Positions 29,919 to 43,900 of a stretch of 64,000 nucleotides of DNA are shown piece by piece. Source of the stretch: Sebastes aleutianus. Lineage: Eukaryota > Chordata > Actinopteri > Perciformes > Sebastidae. The notes beneath the pieces were generated by a model. It did no database searches. It had not been told where the DNA came from and saw only the letters and a program-made list of their open reading frames with translations. Where the stretch lies: assembly GCA_916700875.1 (NCBI GenBank), contig CAKAKS010000067.1, positions 25,888,591 through 25,952,590 on the forward strand, written 5' to 3'. How positions within the stretch are numbered: position 1 is the stretch's first letter; each line of letters begins with the position of its first letter. The position numbers were made by a program, and so were the translations under genes.

Positions 29919-32034
29919 TTACTGTACCTTCTCTCTGACCAGGATTGCAGAGCACTGCAGAGGCACGCCCATCATCTTGTGAGGGTTCCATGTGACAGAG
30001 TTGGCTCTGCAAAATTTAATACATGTCTTTATTAATGTACTGAAGTGGTTTCACTGAAAATGTTCTTTAAAGGGCTTATTGATAACATTTTTATGTAGAC
30101 AAATAATACAAAAAAAGAGAGAGCTTTTAGAAAGGTACCAAAGATGTTACCTAAAACTAGATAGCTATTGTAATGGAAATTGTTTTATTTGGGAGTTTTG
30201 GACTCATTTGACTGCTGCGTTTGCTTCACTGGTTGTGGACGTCAGATAACCACGAAAGATTCATCACCTGACATGTCTGTCTGAGTCTCACTCCACTCGA
30301 CCATAAAATATGCAGGTCGTGCAACGAACTGGCAACCACTTGTTGTGAAGTGAATGCAACGGAACGGAGGAGGGAGAATGTGACATCTAGTGGCTGAATG
30401 TTATCAGTAGTACCTTTGAATAGCAATGCAGAGCAACCAATCCGTTCCCATGTACTTACCTCTCGACTCCATTAAGCTTATGGCGATGCTTCCTGGACAT
30501 CAGTAGTCCACCGCCCCACGCACCCTGAGGAGACAGCGCTTTTATAGAAGGGTACGCAGGCAAAGACATTTACCGTTATCCAAATACTACTGCAACTGCT
30601 CCTCCGGTGTCAGCTACTCACATCAACATGGAGCCACAGGTTGTACTTCTCACAGATGTCGGCGATCTCATTGATGGGGTCAAATGCGCCGTACACTGTC
30701 GAACCTGCTGTGGCGTTCACAAACAGTGGCACGTAACCCTGTGGAATAAAAAACACATGGTAATTAGAGGGTTAACCTTCTGAGACCCCCCGACTTTACT
30801 GTTTTCAGAGGCTATAGCAGGCTCAGTTTTAAAGGGTACCGGTATCAAGATGCTTCCAACCATGTCACGCTAGCTTGTCGGGAAGGAGGCTAAATAACGC
30901 CTCGAAGTTGGGCAAAATTTTGGCGAGGAAAAACTGCCATGGCCATTTTCACAGGGGTCCCTTGACCTATGACCTCAAGATATGTGAATGAAAATGGGCT
31001 CCATGGGAACCCACGAGTCTCTCCTTTACAGACATGCCCACTTTATGATAATCCCCTAAAAATACACGTCTTGCAGAAATCTCCAAATGTCAAAAGTTTT
31101 TGATACCAAATCATAGCATGGCTTTTTCTATGGTGTTCCTCGAGGTCTTGGTGTCTTAATGTGGTATTTTGGAGGATTTTTTTAATCATTTTTATTAATT
31201 CTCGAGTGGTAAAAAAAGGTTAAATTTAGCACCAAATCTGTTTAACAAATGATAACAGCTGCATCTCAAATTAATCTTAATGAATTCAGCTTTCGGATGA
31301 TGTAAACCACTTCTATGTGACATCTACTGTTGGCCTGCTATCTCCCCCTAAAGACCCCCCCCTACCTCCCTAAAAAAGAGTCTACTGTGGGTGTCTTAGG
31401 GTTCAAAAGCGGGAACAAGTAAAGAGAGATAGAAACTAAAAGAAAGAAAAAGGAATAAAAAACACTGACCTTCTGTTTAGCATCAAGGATCTTGGCTTCC
31501 AGATCTGCAGGAATGACTCTCCCCCTGAAAGAGCGTCATATTATCATCACATACAACATGTAATACAAGAATCATGGAGCAGTCTCCTCTTTTACAGGCT
31601 CACACACAAAAGTATTTTACACATTTACTGTATCAATTGTGGCTTTAAAATGAAACGAATCCCCCACCTCTCGTCCGTGCTCAGCAGGATCACGTTCTCG
31701 GTGCCGAAACCCAGAGCAGCTCCGGCTTTCTTTATGGAGTAGTGGCTCTGTGGGGACACATTCGTCTTCCATTGAAATAATAGATCCATGAAATAATAAT
31801 GTGGAGATTTTTGTGAGGCAATTGCTACTTGAGCTTTGGCTTGCTTTCTGTCATGTTGTCAGTCGTGCGATGCTTTGTAGACAAAAGCAGATGTGATAAA
31901 AAGCAAAAGGAATCCATAAAACTAGCCATTGCCTGGATTCAAATAGACCTACTGATTATTACCGGACTTCTTCAATGACCTCAATCTGCAGCCAATGAAG
32001 CATAGCGCCTGCTTTATTAGGATACCTAAAATGG

Positions 32035-32108
<74 letters not shown>

Positions 32109-35100
32109 TCGTACGTGTTCAGACGTGAAGAGGACGAGGCGAGGAGCAGCAGACATGCCCTTGGTCTTGACCTCTGGGAAGTACTTGTAGCGTGCGATCA
32201 TCACGCTGTACATGTTGGAGATAGCGCCCCCTGTTGAGGAGAGACGGACACACGTCAGCACCTTGGACAGCAGCTTGGAGATGTTATTACAAAAATCGGT
32301 AACACTTCATTTTACAGGTCTGCAAATTTCATGGTAATTAGGTGATCATTTATATTATATAATTTAATAATAAAAGGGGTTTATTTCACAATGATGACTC
32401 GGACGCTGTACATTATCCTGCTTATTACACGGCTACTTACTTAAAGGGACTGTATGTAACTTTTTACACGTATAAATTGGTTTTCAAATGAGGGAACAGC
32501 TTGTAACCTAACCTAAAAAATTAAACCTTTTAGACGCATTAACGCAATCGATCTTTCAGAGGTTGTAGCGGGCTCAGTTTTAAAGCTAGAGTGAAGATAC
32601 TGCAATCATACGACACTACAAAACCCAAGGAATCAATTGGTACCAACTGTCGTACTAGCTTGTCGGGAAATAACGCTCCAAACTTGCGCAAAATTTTGGC
32701 GAGAAAAAATTGGCATGGCCATTTTCAAAGGGGTCCCTTGACTTCTGACCTCAAGATATGTGAATGAAAATGCGTTCTATGGGTACCCACGAGTCTCCCC
32801 TTTACAGACATGCCCACTTTATGATAATCACATGCAGTTTGGGGCAAGTCATAGTCAAGTCAGCACACTGACACACTGACAGCTGTTGTTGCCTGTTGGA
32901 CTGCAGTTTGCCATGATTTGAGCATATTTTTTAAGTTAAATGCAGTATCTTTGAGGGTTTCTGGACAATATTTGTCATTGTTTTGTGTTGTTAATTGGTT
33001 TCCAATATTATATATATTCATACATTTGTACAAAGCAAGCATATTTGCCCACTCCCATGTTGATAAGAGTATTAAATACTTGACAAATCTCCCTTTAAGA
33101 TACATTTTGAACAGATAAAAAATGTGCGATTAATCACGATTAATCGAGATTAATCATTGACAATCATGCAATTAATCACAATTAAATATTATAATTGATT
33201 GACAGCCCTGGTATCAATATTTTCTTTCACCTCTACACAATAACACACGTTCAATGTGTTATTCATAGACCGACCTGGTGAAAAGAGTCCATCTCCCTCT
33301 CCGCCGGGCCAACCAATCATCTCTCTCATTTTCTTCAGAGTCAGCTGCTCCATCAACACAAACACCGGAGCGATCTCGTAGGTGAACCTGTCAATCATAA
33401 TCACATAATGTATGAATATACATATAGCACGTCATTCAACATCACTGTAACGGTGGAGGCATTAACATCTGCTTTGTGAGTGAGAAGAATAAAAAGAAGA
33501 TTCTTATGCACGCACACTTTTAGATAAGAGAAAGCCTAAACACACACACACTCATTGGTTTTTCATTAGCGTTACTATAATTCTATCCACAGAGCACAAA
33601 CTGGAGCTTGTGCTGACTGGGCTAATTAAAAAAGTGTCTGATAGGAGTCGGCCGGCAAACATTCATATTCAAAGGCTTTTCTAAAATCACTCAGTGGTTT
33701 AATTAAAGCTCCACAAAGCTCTGATGGCTATCTGTCAATCCTGCCAATCTCAGCTGCAAGTCTGAATGAGGCTGATTTGATGGCTGAGAGGACGTGAATG
33801 TGTTTATACATGTGTGTGTGTGAGAAAGAAAGAGCGTCGGGGAGAGTGTTTTAAAGAGATAACACAGCCTCTGTTGACCCTAAAATTCAGAAAATGAGGA
33901 AGACACCATGATTGTTAATTTCATTCTTTCATTAAGAGAAAGAAAAAAGATTAAATGACCAAAAAAATATGTGTTTCTGATCCGTCTGTCTGTCAGCTAA
34001 CAAATGATTAAAAATGACTCGTAGCTCCGTGGATAACAAAAGAGCAACACTCCTGGAGTAATCCACCTCCTACAGTGAGGCCTGAGCTTTTCCTCTCTTT
34101 GCTAACTGATGGGCCATCTCACCGCCTCCCACACACACTCACACCCTTAGGACTGATCCCTGTTTACCCTGCTTTTAATGAGGCCAGTTACACAACACTC
34201 CTACACCACCCCCCGTCAGCCACCATCAACCACTACCACCATCACCATCTAAAACAACAACAATATCTCCTCTCTCCTCTTCGATTCCTGTCTGTTTTGT
34301 TCACAAGTATGTATCTAAACGAGGACTCGAAGCGATTTCGTAGCTTGGTTAGAGACGAGGAGGGATAAAGGGAAAGCTGTAGGGAAACAATGCAACGCGA
34401 GGAAACTGTGACAGAGGACAACAAAGGAAGAGGAGGGGATGATAGAGAAGCAGAGCAGAAAAGAAACGAGGCAAAGAGAGAATAGGAGAGAAAAGAGAGT
34501 GGATGCTGTGGTTCGAGGATAGATGGAAATTGAATTTAAAAACAGGAGGATGGAAAAATAGAGAAGAAAAAGCTATTTTTCTTGTGTAATTATTCCCGGT
34601 GAGGGCTCAGCCTCGGGATGGGGTTGATTGGAACATTAGCTTCAGGTCAATACTCCAGATAAGATTGTGACTGCTGGGCTTCGGCTATATGAACAGCGAC
34701 AGCAATGGAAAAAAATCACAAAGAAGACTTATTTTGCGGCCTCTCGCTGGCCTAATTTCAGAAATATATGGTGTTCTTTGATATATTGGAATTATGCTTC
34801 ATATAAGGAACAAAAAAATACCTAATGCACTATTTATTCTTTCTTAAAATGTATCCACAGCATAAAAAGAGACAAAAACCAGAGCACCTTTTTAAAATTC
34901 TCCTTCTCTCTGTGAGTCATTTCACGCTGTAATGACAATAATGGCGATCATTATCACAATCAGAGCCAATCATTGGTCTTTTCAGGGTGAAAATTACCCC
35001 TCAGTCACCTGCCTGTCTCCAGGGACAGCCCCTAAATGCCCTTATTATCGTCATCAAGGGCACTCGATGCGTGCGAGTCTGCGTTTGAATGTGTGTGTGT

Positions 35101-35387
35101 GTGTCTCTATGTGACTAACCCCTCTGACCCCCAACCACGCTCTCCTCTCAGCCCCTCAAAGGAGCACTGAGTCAGTCTGTACCCGTGGGGACAATAGAGC
35201 CGGAATGAGCACTCCGCAGGGAGCCGCAGCAGCCAGTTTCCACAGTGTGACACGGTTTTCTGTGCAGCCGGAGAACATTGTGTGTCAGTGTGGGGCCCAG
35301 CTGGCCTATCTGCTAAGACCAGCTCACAATGAGCCTGCAGTCAATGGACTGGAAAGCCTAGCTGCTGTATCTGGGACAGCCAGAGCT

Positions 35388-35427
<40 letters not shown>

Positions 35428-38400
35428 GTTATAAAAGTGTGCCCCAGTGTGTGAATTCAATGGCCCTGTCTCTTCCAAGCAAGAGATGAGATGGGAAAGT
35501 TTTTTTTCCTAAGAGGGGGAGGGTGGTTTCCTAAGCTAATGTTTTGAGAAATGGGATAAATTAAGTGTTTCCTTTAGCGTTTGTTATCCTTACATTGATC
35601 TTTCCTGTAGCAACCAGTGTAGGAGGAAAGACCACAATAGTGAGAGGATACTGAATGCTCAATTTGCACATATGAGTGGTGTATATTGTCCTCCGCCCAC
35701 TACTTATCTTGTGTGGTGTTTTTCCACTGCACAGATGCTGCTGTCTCTGCAGCGATATGTTGGTTTGTACCCTGAAACTCTGTCTTTACATCATGTCACA
35801 AAGGCAAACTCTTGCAGATTTGTTGTACTTAGATATTTAAGTGAAAATCTGTTTTTGAAGTGGGGGTATAGGCAGAATATTTTTGGCATCATTGGGCAAA
35901 AATTCCATAATAACCTTTCAGCATATTGTAATTCAAGTGTTCTGAGAGATAACTAGACTTCTGCACCTCCTCATGGCTCTGTTTTCAGGATTTAAAAAGC
36001 CAATCACAGGTCATTTCAGAGAGAGTGTGTTCCTATTGGCTGTGCTCTGGCTGGTGGGCGGTGCTTGGTATTTCCTCAACTGATCTCAACATGTCTGCCG
36101 GGTCACAAACTTTCTAATTTTACAGCTAAACAGTACACTACAAGATGTTTCTGAAAACATTTGAGGTGAGAAATAGTTATTACAGTAACATAATATGGAT
36201 TAATATTTGATCAGGCTGCCTAGGTTGATCGTTTGATCAGAGTTTGCGAGTGATTGACAGCTGCAGGCTCCAGCAGATGTCATTAGGAGCACCGGAGGAC
36301 ACCGGAGGACACCGGAGGACACCGGAGGACACCGGAGGACACCGGAGGACACCGGAGGACACAGAGGCACAGGATTTTTTTCAGATTACCTGTTTCATGC
36401 ACTACTGTCAGGATATAGTGACTGTTTTATAAAAATAACTTGTTTTAATCATATTTGCTCCATTTCTACCCACCGCTGCTGTAAATGCTGTCAGATTTCT
36501 TGCCTTCTGTCTGTAGCTCAATAATTGTCATGCTTGTTGTTGTTTATATTTGTTTTATCTCTCATACCTAAGAGTAGGCTTGAAACAATTCATCGATCAA
36601 TCGATTAATTGTTAATTGTTTAACCGTCCCTAGTTGCAGCTTCTAAATTCTGAGGATTTTCCTTTGGAGACTTTCACATCAGGCCTCGGATACGAGTACA
36701 CTTTCCCTCAAAGTCCAGTTCGTTTGATTAGTGTGAATGCTCTGTACCATTTTGCCAAATGATGCCAAAAACATTCTGCCTACTGAAGCTTTAATCGGCA
36801 GATTAAATGATAAAGAAAACAATTGTTAGTTGCCTCCCTGCATATGAGTGCTGTTGATTTTCTTCTCTGGTTGGCCCTTAAAGTCAGTCTTAATACTGAA
36901 AATAAATAAGCAACAAAATATATTTTGTAGATTTCCAAAGTGTATGGGGCTGTGGTTTCTTAATTTTGAGGAATTCATGTCTAGTCCAGTGAGGAATTTA
37001 TTCATCCCTCTGCTGAGAATGAATCGACAGAGCTGTAAATATTTGGCTCTGCAAAGATGTGCTTAGTTATGCGTGTAACTGTGTGTGCATGTGTATTCAA
37101 TACTCTGATACTGTACAGTAGTATTAGTGCAATGTTCTTTATCCTACTCCAGCGGTCATAACAGAGAGTTATAGCTTATTTACAGCATGTATATGTGTGT
37201 GTGAGTCTGATGTTGATGTGGTTCATGCCCTCTATCAGACTGGGCCACCATGTAACTGTGACCTGAGATCAATATGCAATCTAACCAACCCTGGGGGCCG
37301 GGCTGCCTCCGATATACAGTACAGCACAGTGGCAGCCTGCCATCTGTCAATACACATTCTCAACAGGACAAACCAAACACTTTATATAACTGCCCTCGGA
37401 GGCCGTTGGGACTGATCGTGCAGCGAGCTGAGGGGCTGAGAACAAAATAAGTACGTCCACCGTGACATTATTTGATAATGACCGGGGGCTATATCCAGTG
37501 GCCTACAAACTGTCCCATCATGGCATAATAGAGGTGTTTCCCCATATAGATAATAACTGTGTCATGCACAAACATGCAAGCAAAGCAAACTTACATGTTG
37601 GTGTTAGCAGTGGAGGTGAGCCACTCTCCGGCCAGACCGATGATGTCCAGACCAGAAGAGAGCTGGTTGAAGAATCGTGGGTGACCTAAATGTGAAAAAT
37701 ATAACTATCTTAATGGCTTTCCTATTAGCAGGGCTTCACTGCCTTTATGAGGGAATCATGCTTTGTATGAAGAGACAGCAATAAGAAAGACTGATATATC
37801 TGCCTTGTCCGGAGTACATTAGCTTTATGAAGACATATAATGACTTCAGTGTCCTGCCGGCTAAAGCTGCTGGCCTATTGTGAAAATAAACAAATAAAAA
37901 TGATAGAAACATAAAAGAAACAGTTCGATGTTCACAGTCGTAGAGCCGTGAAACCGAAGGGATCTGACACAGCACTGTTCAGTGTACATAATTATATTGG
38001 TAACAAGGCTATATGACAGCCATTTAGACTGTAAGGTGCTTGAACACACAGTCACCATCAAAAGGCTCGGAGCCTAAATGCAGTCATGGATATAAGCAGC
38101 GTGTGGAGGTGCTGATGTAACAGGGAAGTTACTTCTGAATAAAAATGTGAAATATGAATCTAATGACAATGCTGCTTTACAGCGAGAGAGGATGGTGCTT
38201 TTATATTTCAGCACCACGGACAGCTCCTCCAGTGGGACTTCACAAGCCCACACCATGTCTCCCAATGAAAAGTGGTGTTGAGTTGTAGACACAGTAGACC
38301 CGGTGTGATATATAAAACCCAAGGGACAGTTTGAGCGTTGTCGTTTTTAACAGCTTGAAACAGCCCGTGTTGAGATCCCCTCAGGCGACACTTGCTTTAA

Positions 38401-40890
38401 TAAGTCGAGGGGAAAGAAAAGGAGGATGTCAACTGAATCACCAGAGGGACAATAAATAAGGCATGTCATCGTAATAGGCTGTTACACTATCTGGCAAACA
38501 GCTCCTTCTCTAATGGTTTGTGTTGAATTCACTAATTTACATGAAATGATAAAATGAACACATGTTTTTTTTTTTTTTTAATCATCATATATTATAGGAA
38601 ATATTATTGGAGATACCATCAGAGAGGATACAATTACTGTAAAATTCTAATATTAGGCTGTATTATAATGACTATATCTTGGTCTGCAACTGACAGAGAA
38701 GGTTAATTGCTTTTCATCTCCACACATTCTGTGTCCTTTTGCTATTTAAAATAACATTCGCCACCATATGAATTATTCAACCTCCCTTTTTCCCCTCTAT
38801 ACAGCTCTATAGTACAGCTCAACCTTGAATGGCCTACCTGTCCGGACGCCGTATTTGAGCGTGTCCCTGCAGTCCACCAGGATCTGCTCCAGGGATTCGG
38901 GCTGGTCGGACAGCTCCAGGTTGAAGCCCTCCATGCCCTCCAGGAGCTGGTGGGGGTGGTGGAAGTCCAGCACCTTGGTGGAGCGGTCAAAGGTCTTCTT
39001 GACATAGTTGGTGAGGATGTCAACAATCTCCAACAGGAACTGTATGGTGGGCTCCTCACCATTTTTGGCTGGCAGCAAGTCTGAGAGGTGAGGAGAGAGG
39101 TGGAGAAAGTTTAGCATGGGTGATTAATTTAGCTAAACATTGGACTGGAGGCTCCCCTTTGTCAGGCTAACAGCCAGCCTCTGAGCATGTTAATCACTGC
39201 CATTTAATAGAGTAGCCTTTAGAAAGCTTTGGGCACATAGTCATTCTTTTAACCTCTTTTACCAGACGAACCCGGTGCCGGGTTCAGCTGAGCTGTGTGT
39301 TAAAACACTGACTTTAAAAACTTCATAAAATGCTGTGGTGCTCTTTTTTCTTCTTAAAGACGAGGCCTGCAAGGTGTGATTGTAATTGATTTTTCAATGG
39401 ATATTAAATTGTTTTAACTATATCTATATTCTTGGTAGTTTATTGTGGTCCTTGGTATTTATATGAAGGTGTTACTAGTATTGTTTCTAATGCCCCCATA
39501 TGTTGTTACAATCTGCAGATGGGGGGCAGATGTAACATTTGACTTCTAGTGTTTCAGTCAATATTGTGACTCTAACATTGTTAGTAAAAACATGTGATGA
39601 CTGTTAACAAGTGCAACACAAATACAAGTTACCTAAATACAACTTGTATTGAAGTAGTTCAAGAGGTTTTTGAGTAATGACATCAAAACCATAGTGAAGA
39701 TTTCAAGCGTGTGTGTATGTGTATATATGTATGTGTAGATGAATGTATGTGTGTATATGTGCATGTGTGGATATGTGTATGTGTGTATGTATGTTAGATA
39801 TTTTTTCTCCTCAGTTATCTATTTATTAATTTTTCTCTCTCACTTTTTTGTTCTGCATGTACCACTTGGTGTATAAAATACAAGACAAATTATAATAATA
39901 TAATTATATGTCTTATTTTTTTGTTCAAACTAATGGACCACCCTCCATTAAAGGTAGGCTAAAAAAAGAGTTTGTATGTAAAAAACAAAAACTGTCAAAA
40001 TGTGACATCAAATCAATCAATTTCCAAAAAATGGTGTAGGCTATGTGTTGCTGTTTTAATTTGCAGTAATTTGACACTACAGCCAATCCACAGCTTCTGG
40101 TTCTTTTTCAGATTCCTCATTACTTTAGTCGTCCTCCTCTATAGAAAGTTGACTTTTATTGGGTACAATATTGTGACAAAAATATAACAAGGTAACAACT
40201 AAGAAAACAGAAGATATGTTTTTCTGGTTCTCTGAGGCCTTTAATAGTTTTATCTTGACAAAGTCACCAACAGTCCCTTTAATTAGAAGTAATTAGCCTA
40301 CGATTAATGTGACCAATTAGAATACAGCTCTAAAAAAAAAAAAAAGGCATGTAGTAAATGGTAAAGATTTGAGTAAACTAGCTTTTTACGCATATGTCTA
40401 CTAGGCTTGTGTTCTCACCTCTGGCGAACAGGTTGGAGAAGTCTGTCTCGGTGAGTCGGAAGCGCGCGTCTCTGTCGCTGTTGTCGCACGAGAGCAGGTT
40501 CTTCTGTCCCGCGAGCCTTCCTTTCTCCTCCAGGCTGTTGTTCTTCTGCAGGAACCCTAAGGTGTTACACGGTGGAGGGCACGAGTTATCACCAAACACC
40601 TCCATCACACACACACAAAGACGGACAAAAACAGATAGAAAAATAAAAAATAAATAAAGAAAGACTAATAATGAAGGTCCAAATATTCTGTGTTATTCAG
40701 TCTATAAATATGTGGGTGGTAAAGCAGCTTTAGGTGATAATCTATGTTGTATGAGGCTCCTGAATTCCTTCATGAGAAATGGTTTTCTGGTGGAGGCCAA
40801 CGATATATACACAGGAAAGAGGGCCACCAGGGTGTGTGTGTTTGTCTGTGTGTGTGTGTGTGTGTTTGTGTGTTTTTGTGTGTGTGAGTG

Positions 40891-40948
<58 letters not shown>

Positions 40949-43900
40949 TGGGTGTGTGTGTGTGTGTGTGTGTGCCCGCCCCACCCTGTGACGTCACAAC
41001 CACACCCCAGTGAGGAAGCACCCAGAGGCACCCAGAGTCCTCCACAGACTGCTCGGCTCAGTGGACCAGTGATGACCCATACAGCCAATAAATGCACCCC
41101 CTATAAAGAGGGTTAATGAGGGATGCACAGAGCCCTAAAGCAGGCTGAACCCTGCAAGACCTACACTATATGTTCTCAATAATAGTTCTATTATATCTGC
41201 AGGATATAATGTGGTCACGTGTGTGCGTAATTGCGCACAAAACACGTGGAAAAAGCGCAACTTAATTGAAATGTCGATTGCTGAGTCAATTATGTTATTT
41301 ATAGTTGCATCTTATCAATATTTGCTTAATAAATCAGCTGTCATTTTATTAATCTGTCTTCACATCTATTCGTTTATTTTCCTTCCTATGTCAATTTAAC
41401 TATGGCATCTTTTTTAAATCTTGTTTTTATTCCTTATAAATATCCTCTGTGAGTGGATGATCACAGGTATACAGCTCATAGATTAACGGTCTGATGCCCA
41501 AAGACAGATGTCTAAGGAAAATGATATTTTTTTTCTCCAATAGAACGAACAGTAACAAAGGAAATATGTGTCTTATATGGGATAACTTTTGAATTTTATC
41601 TTTAATATTGGCCATTATCTGCAGGATATAATGTGGACACGTGTGTGCGTAATTACGCACAAAACACGTGGACGTCACACATCCTTAAGCGTCAAAAATA
41701 TTGTCTCTTATATTTGTTTTAATGGAAACTCCATAATACTTCGCTCATTAAATCCTAAATGACATATTCGAAATCAATATGTGAGACCATCTAACTGCTG
41801 AAGCCTTCATATAGAAATATTCCCATTCAATTCCCATTCAAGTCCATTAAAATGTAATTTAGACCAAATCAAAATCTAATGGTTCTCATTCTCAGAAATA
41901 TCAAACTTATTCGATCCTTTGGTCTTATTATAATTGATTTCTGCCCTAACAAACAGGCCAATATTATCATATAGTTTGATTATATGGATCATATCTACAT
42001 GACATTAATTTCCCTTTGCACAGCTGCAAGAAAAAACATATCCATACATTTTTATTTTTGAGCCACTGAAAGAAATTCCTTCAAATGATGGAGAAATGCA
42101 ACGTGCACTATTCTCCACTCTAATATATAATATATAGGCCATCAGTGAGATTGACAGCAAGCTTTATAAGAAAATGAAATTGCATTCTTTGTTGCAAAGA
42201 AATATCTGAATGGGAAATGAAAATACTCCTTTTATTTATAGGTTATTATATAAGGGTTGTTCTGGGCTTGATAGCATACAGTATATTTCCAGGCCTGTCT
42301 AGAGGATGTTTCTCTTGGTGGTGAAATGTGAAAAGACATGGGGGGTTGTAGGGTGGGTGATCTGGAGCTCTCATCATCAGACCTACAGGCTAATGTCCAC
42401 TGACCTTTAGAAGATGGAAACACACTGTGACAGTCAGTGGATGGCCTAACAGCCTTTATCATGGCCTATTTCAGGCCTCCAAAAGGGTTCATTTATTAAA
42501 AAAAAAAAAAAGAATAACTATGACACTTTTAAAGGAATATAGGCAAAAATGCATATCAAATTCCCAATGGAATATTATGGAGACATATACATTCTTCATA
42601 TTCCCAAAAAAATCTGGTTCTTCCAAAATTGCATTTTTTTCCTAAAATGTCAAAAACGTTTTGTGTGCCCAAAAAAAAAAACGTACCACAAATCTTCATC
42701 CCCATTTTTAAAAAAAAATAAGTACTATGACACGTTTAAAGGAATATATTCAGAAATACATATCACATTCCCAATGAAAGAGACATATCATACATTCTTC
42801 ATATGCCCCAAAAAAATGTGGTTCTTCCAAAATTGCATTTTTTTTCTAAGATGTCAAAAACATTTTGTGTGTACCCCAAAAAAAAAAAACTTACCACAAA
42901 TCTTCATCCCCAGTTTCCGTGTGCATCCGTGCATCCACGCATACTCGTTAGCTAAAACAGAATGAACGTTTTGAGTTTCGGTGTGCAGGACGCGCAGACA
43001 ACGTGGATGGTGCACGGATGATGGATAAATATATATAAATATGTAAAGCTGGTGGAGCACAGTGAGCACAGTGGAAAGCGTGATGCAATGCATTGGCCGG
43101 GTGTGAGACTCTGAACACTCTGGTTTGTTGTTTTTTGGGGAAAATTTCATGTTTTAAAGGTCCCATATCATGCTCATTTTCAGGTTCATACTTGTATTTT
43201 GTGTTTTTACTAGAACCTGTTTACATGCTGTAATATTAAAAAAAAAAACTTTATTTCCCTCATACTGTCAGCCTGAATATTCCTGTATTTACCCTCTGTC
43301 TGAAACGCTCCGTTTTAGCGCATTTTTACGGAATTGCAACAGAATTGCGTTGCTAGGCAACAGCTTGGGTCCATGTGTACTTCCTGTCAGCTGATGACAT
43401 TCACATACACTGAAACCAGGAAATAAACTGGGACACATTTAGAATGTTTACGTTTAAAATTGGGTCTAAATATTGTATATTCTTGACATCACGAATGGAC
43501 AGAAATCCTGACAGCTTGTTTCAAATGCAGAGTTTCTGAATATGGGCTGTGTGGGTTTCCGTGTGGATTGAGTGTTTCGATACTTTCACAGTATTTATAT
43601 AGGACTGAAGCCTGCTTTATAATAAAGAAAGAAACATGAAAATCTCACTTTTTTATAATATGGGACCTTTAAAGCATTAAATCTGGGTAAGTTTGGTTCA
43701 TCTTTGTTTGATAGAGTTTTTTTTTTATTTACCACAACACCTACTGGTCATAAGAGGATGGGTCTTATGACATTTCACACACCCAGCCAAGGGGCGGACT
43801 GGAATTAACGCCCGTGAAATGAGCTCACTGAGGAGGGCAGAGAATTAATTGAGTGAAACACAGTATGTGACTGGAGCGAGCTGGTGATGTCTGTGGCCGG

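Noticed and set aside
36244..36432. Frame with GGHRRTPEDT repeats
   Set aside because: Produced by the seven ACCGGAGGAC units inside a dispersed repeat.
40702..41116. Frames of 130 residues on both strands through the GT tract
   Set aside because: Dinucleotide repeats are open in several frames; His-Thr and Cys-Val alternation is an artefact.
43349..43361. X-box GTTGCTAGGCAAC in gad1 intron 1
   Set aside because: Lies within a high-copy type TTAA MITE, so it is more likely part of the repeat than a gad1 regulatory site.
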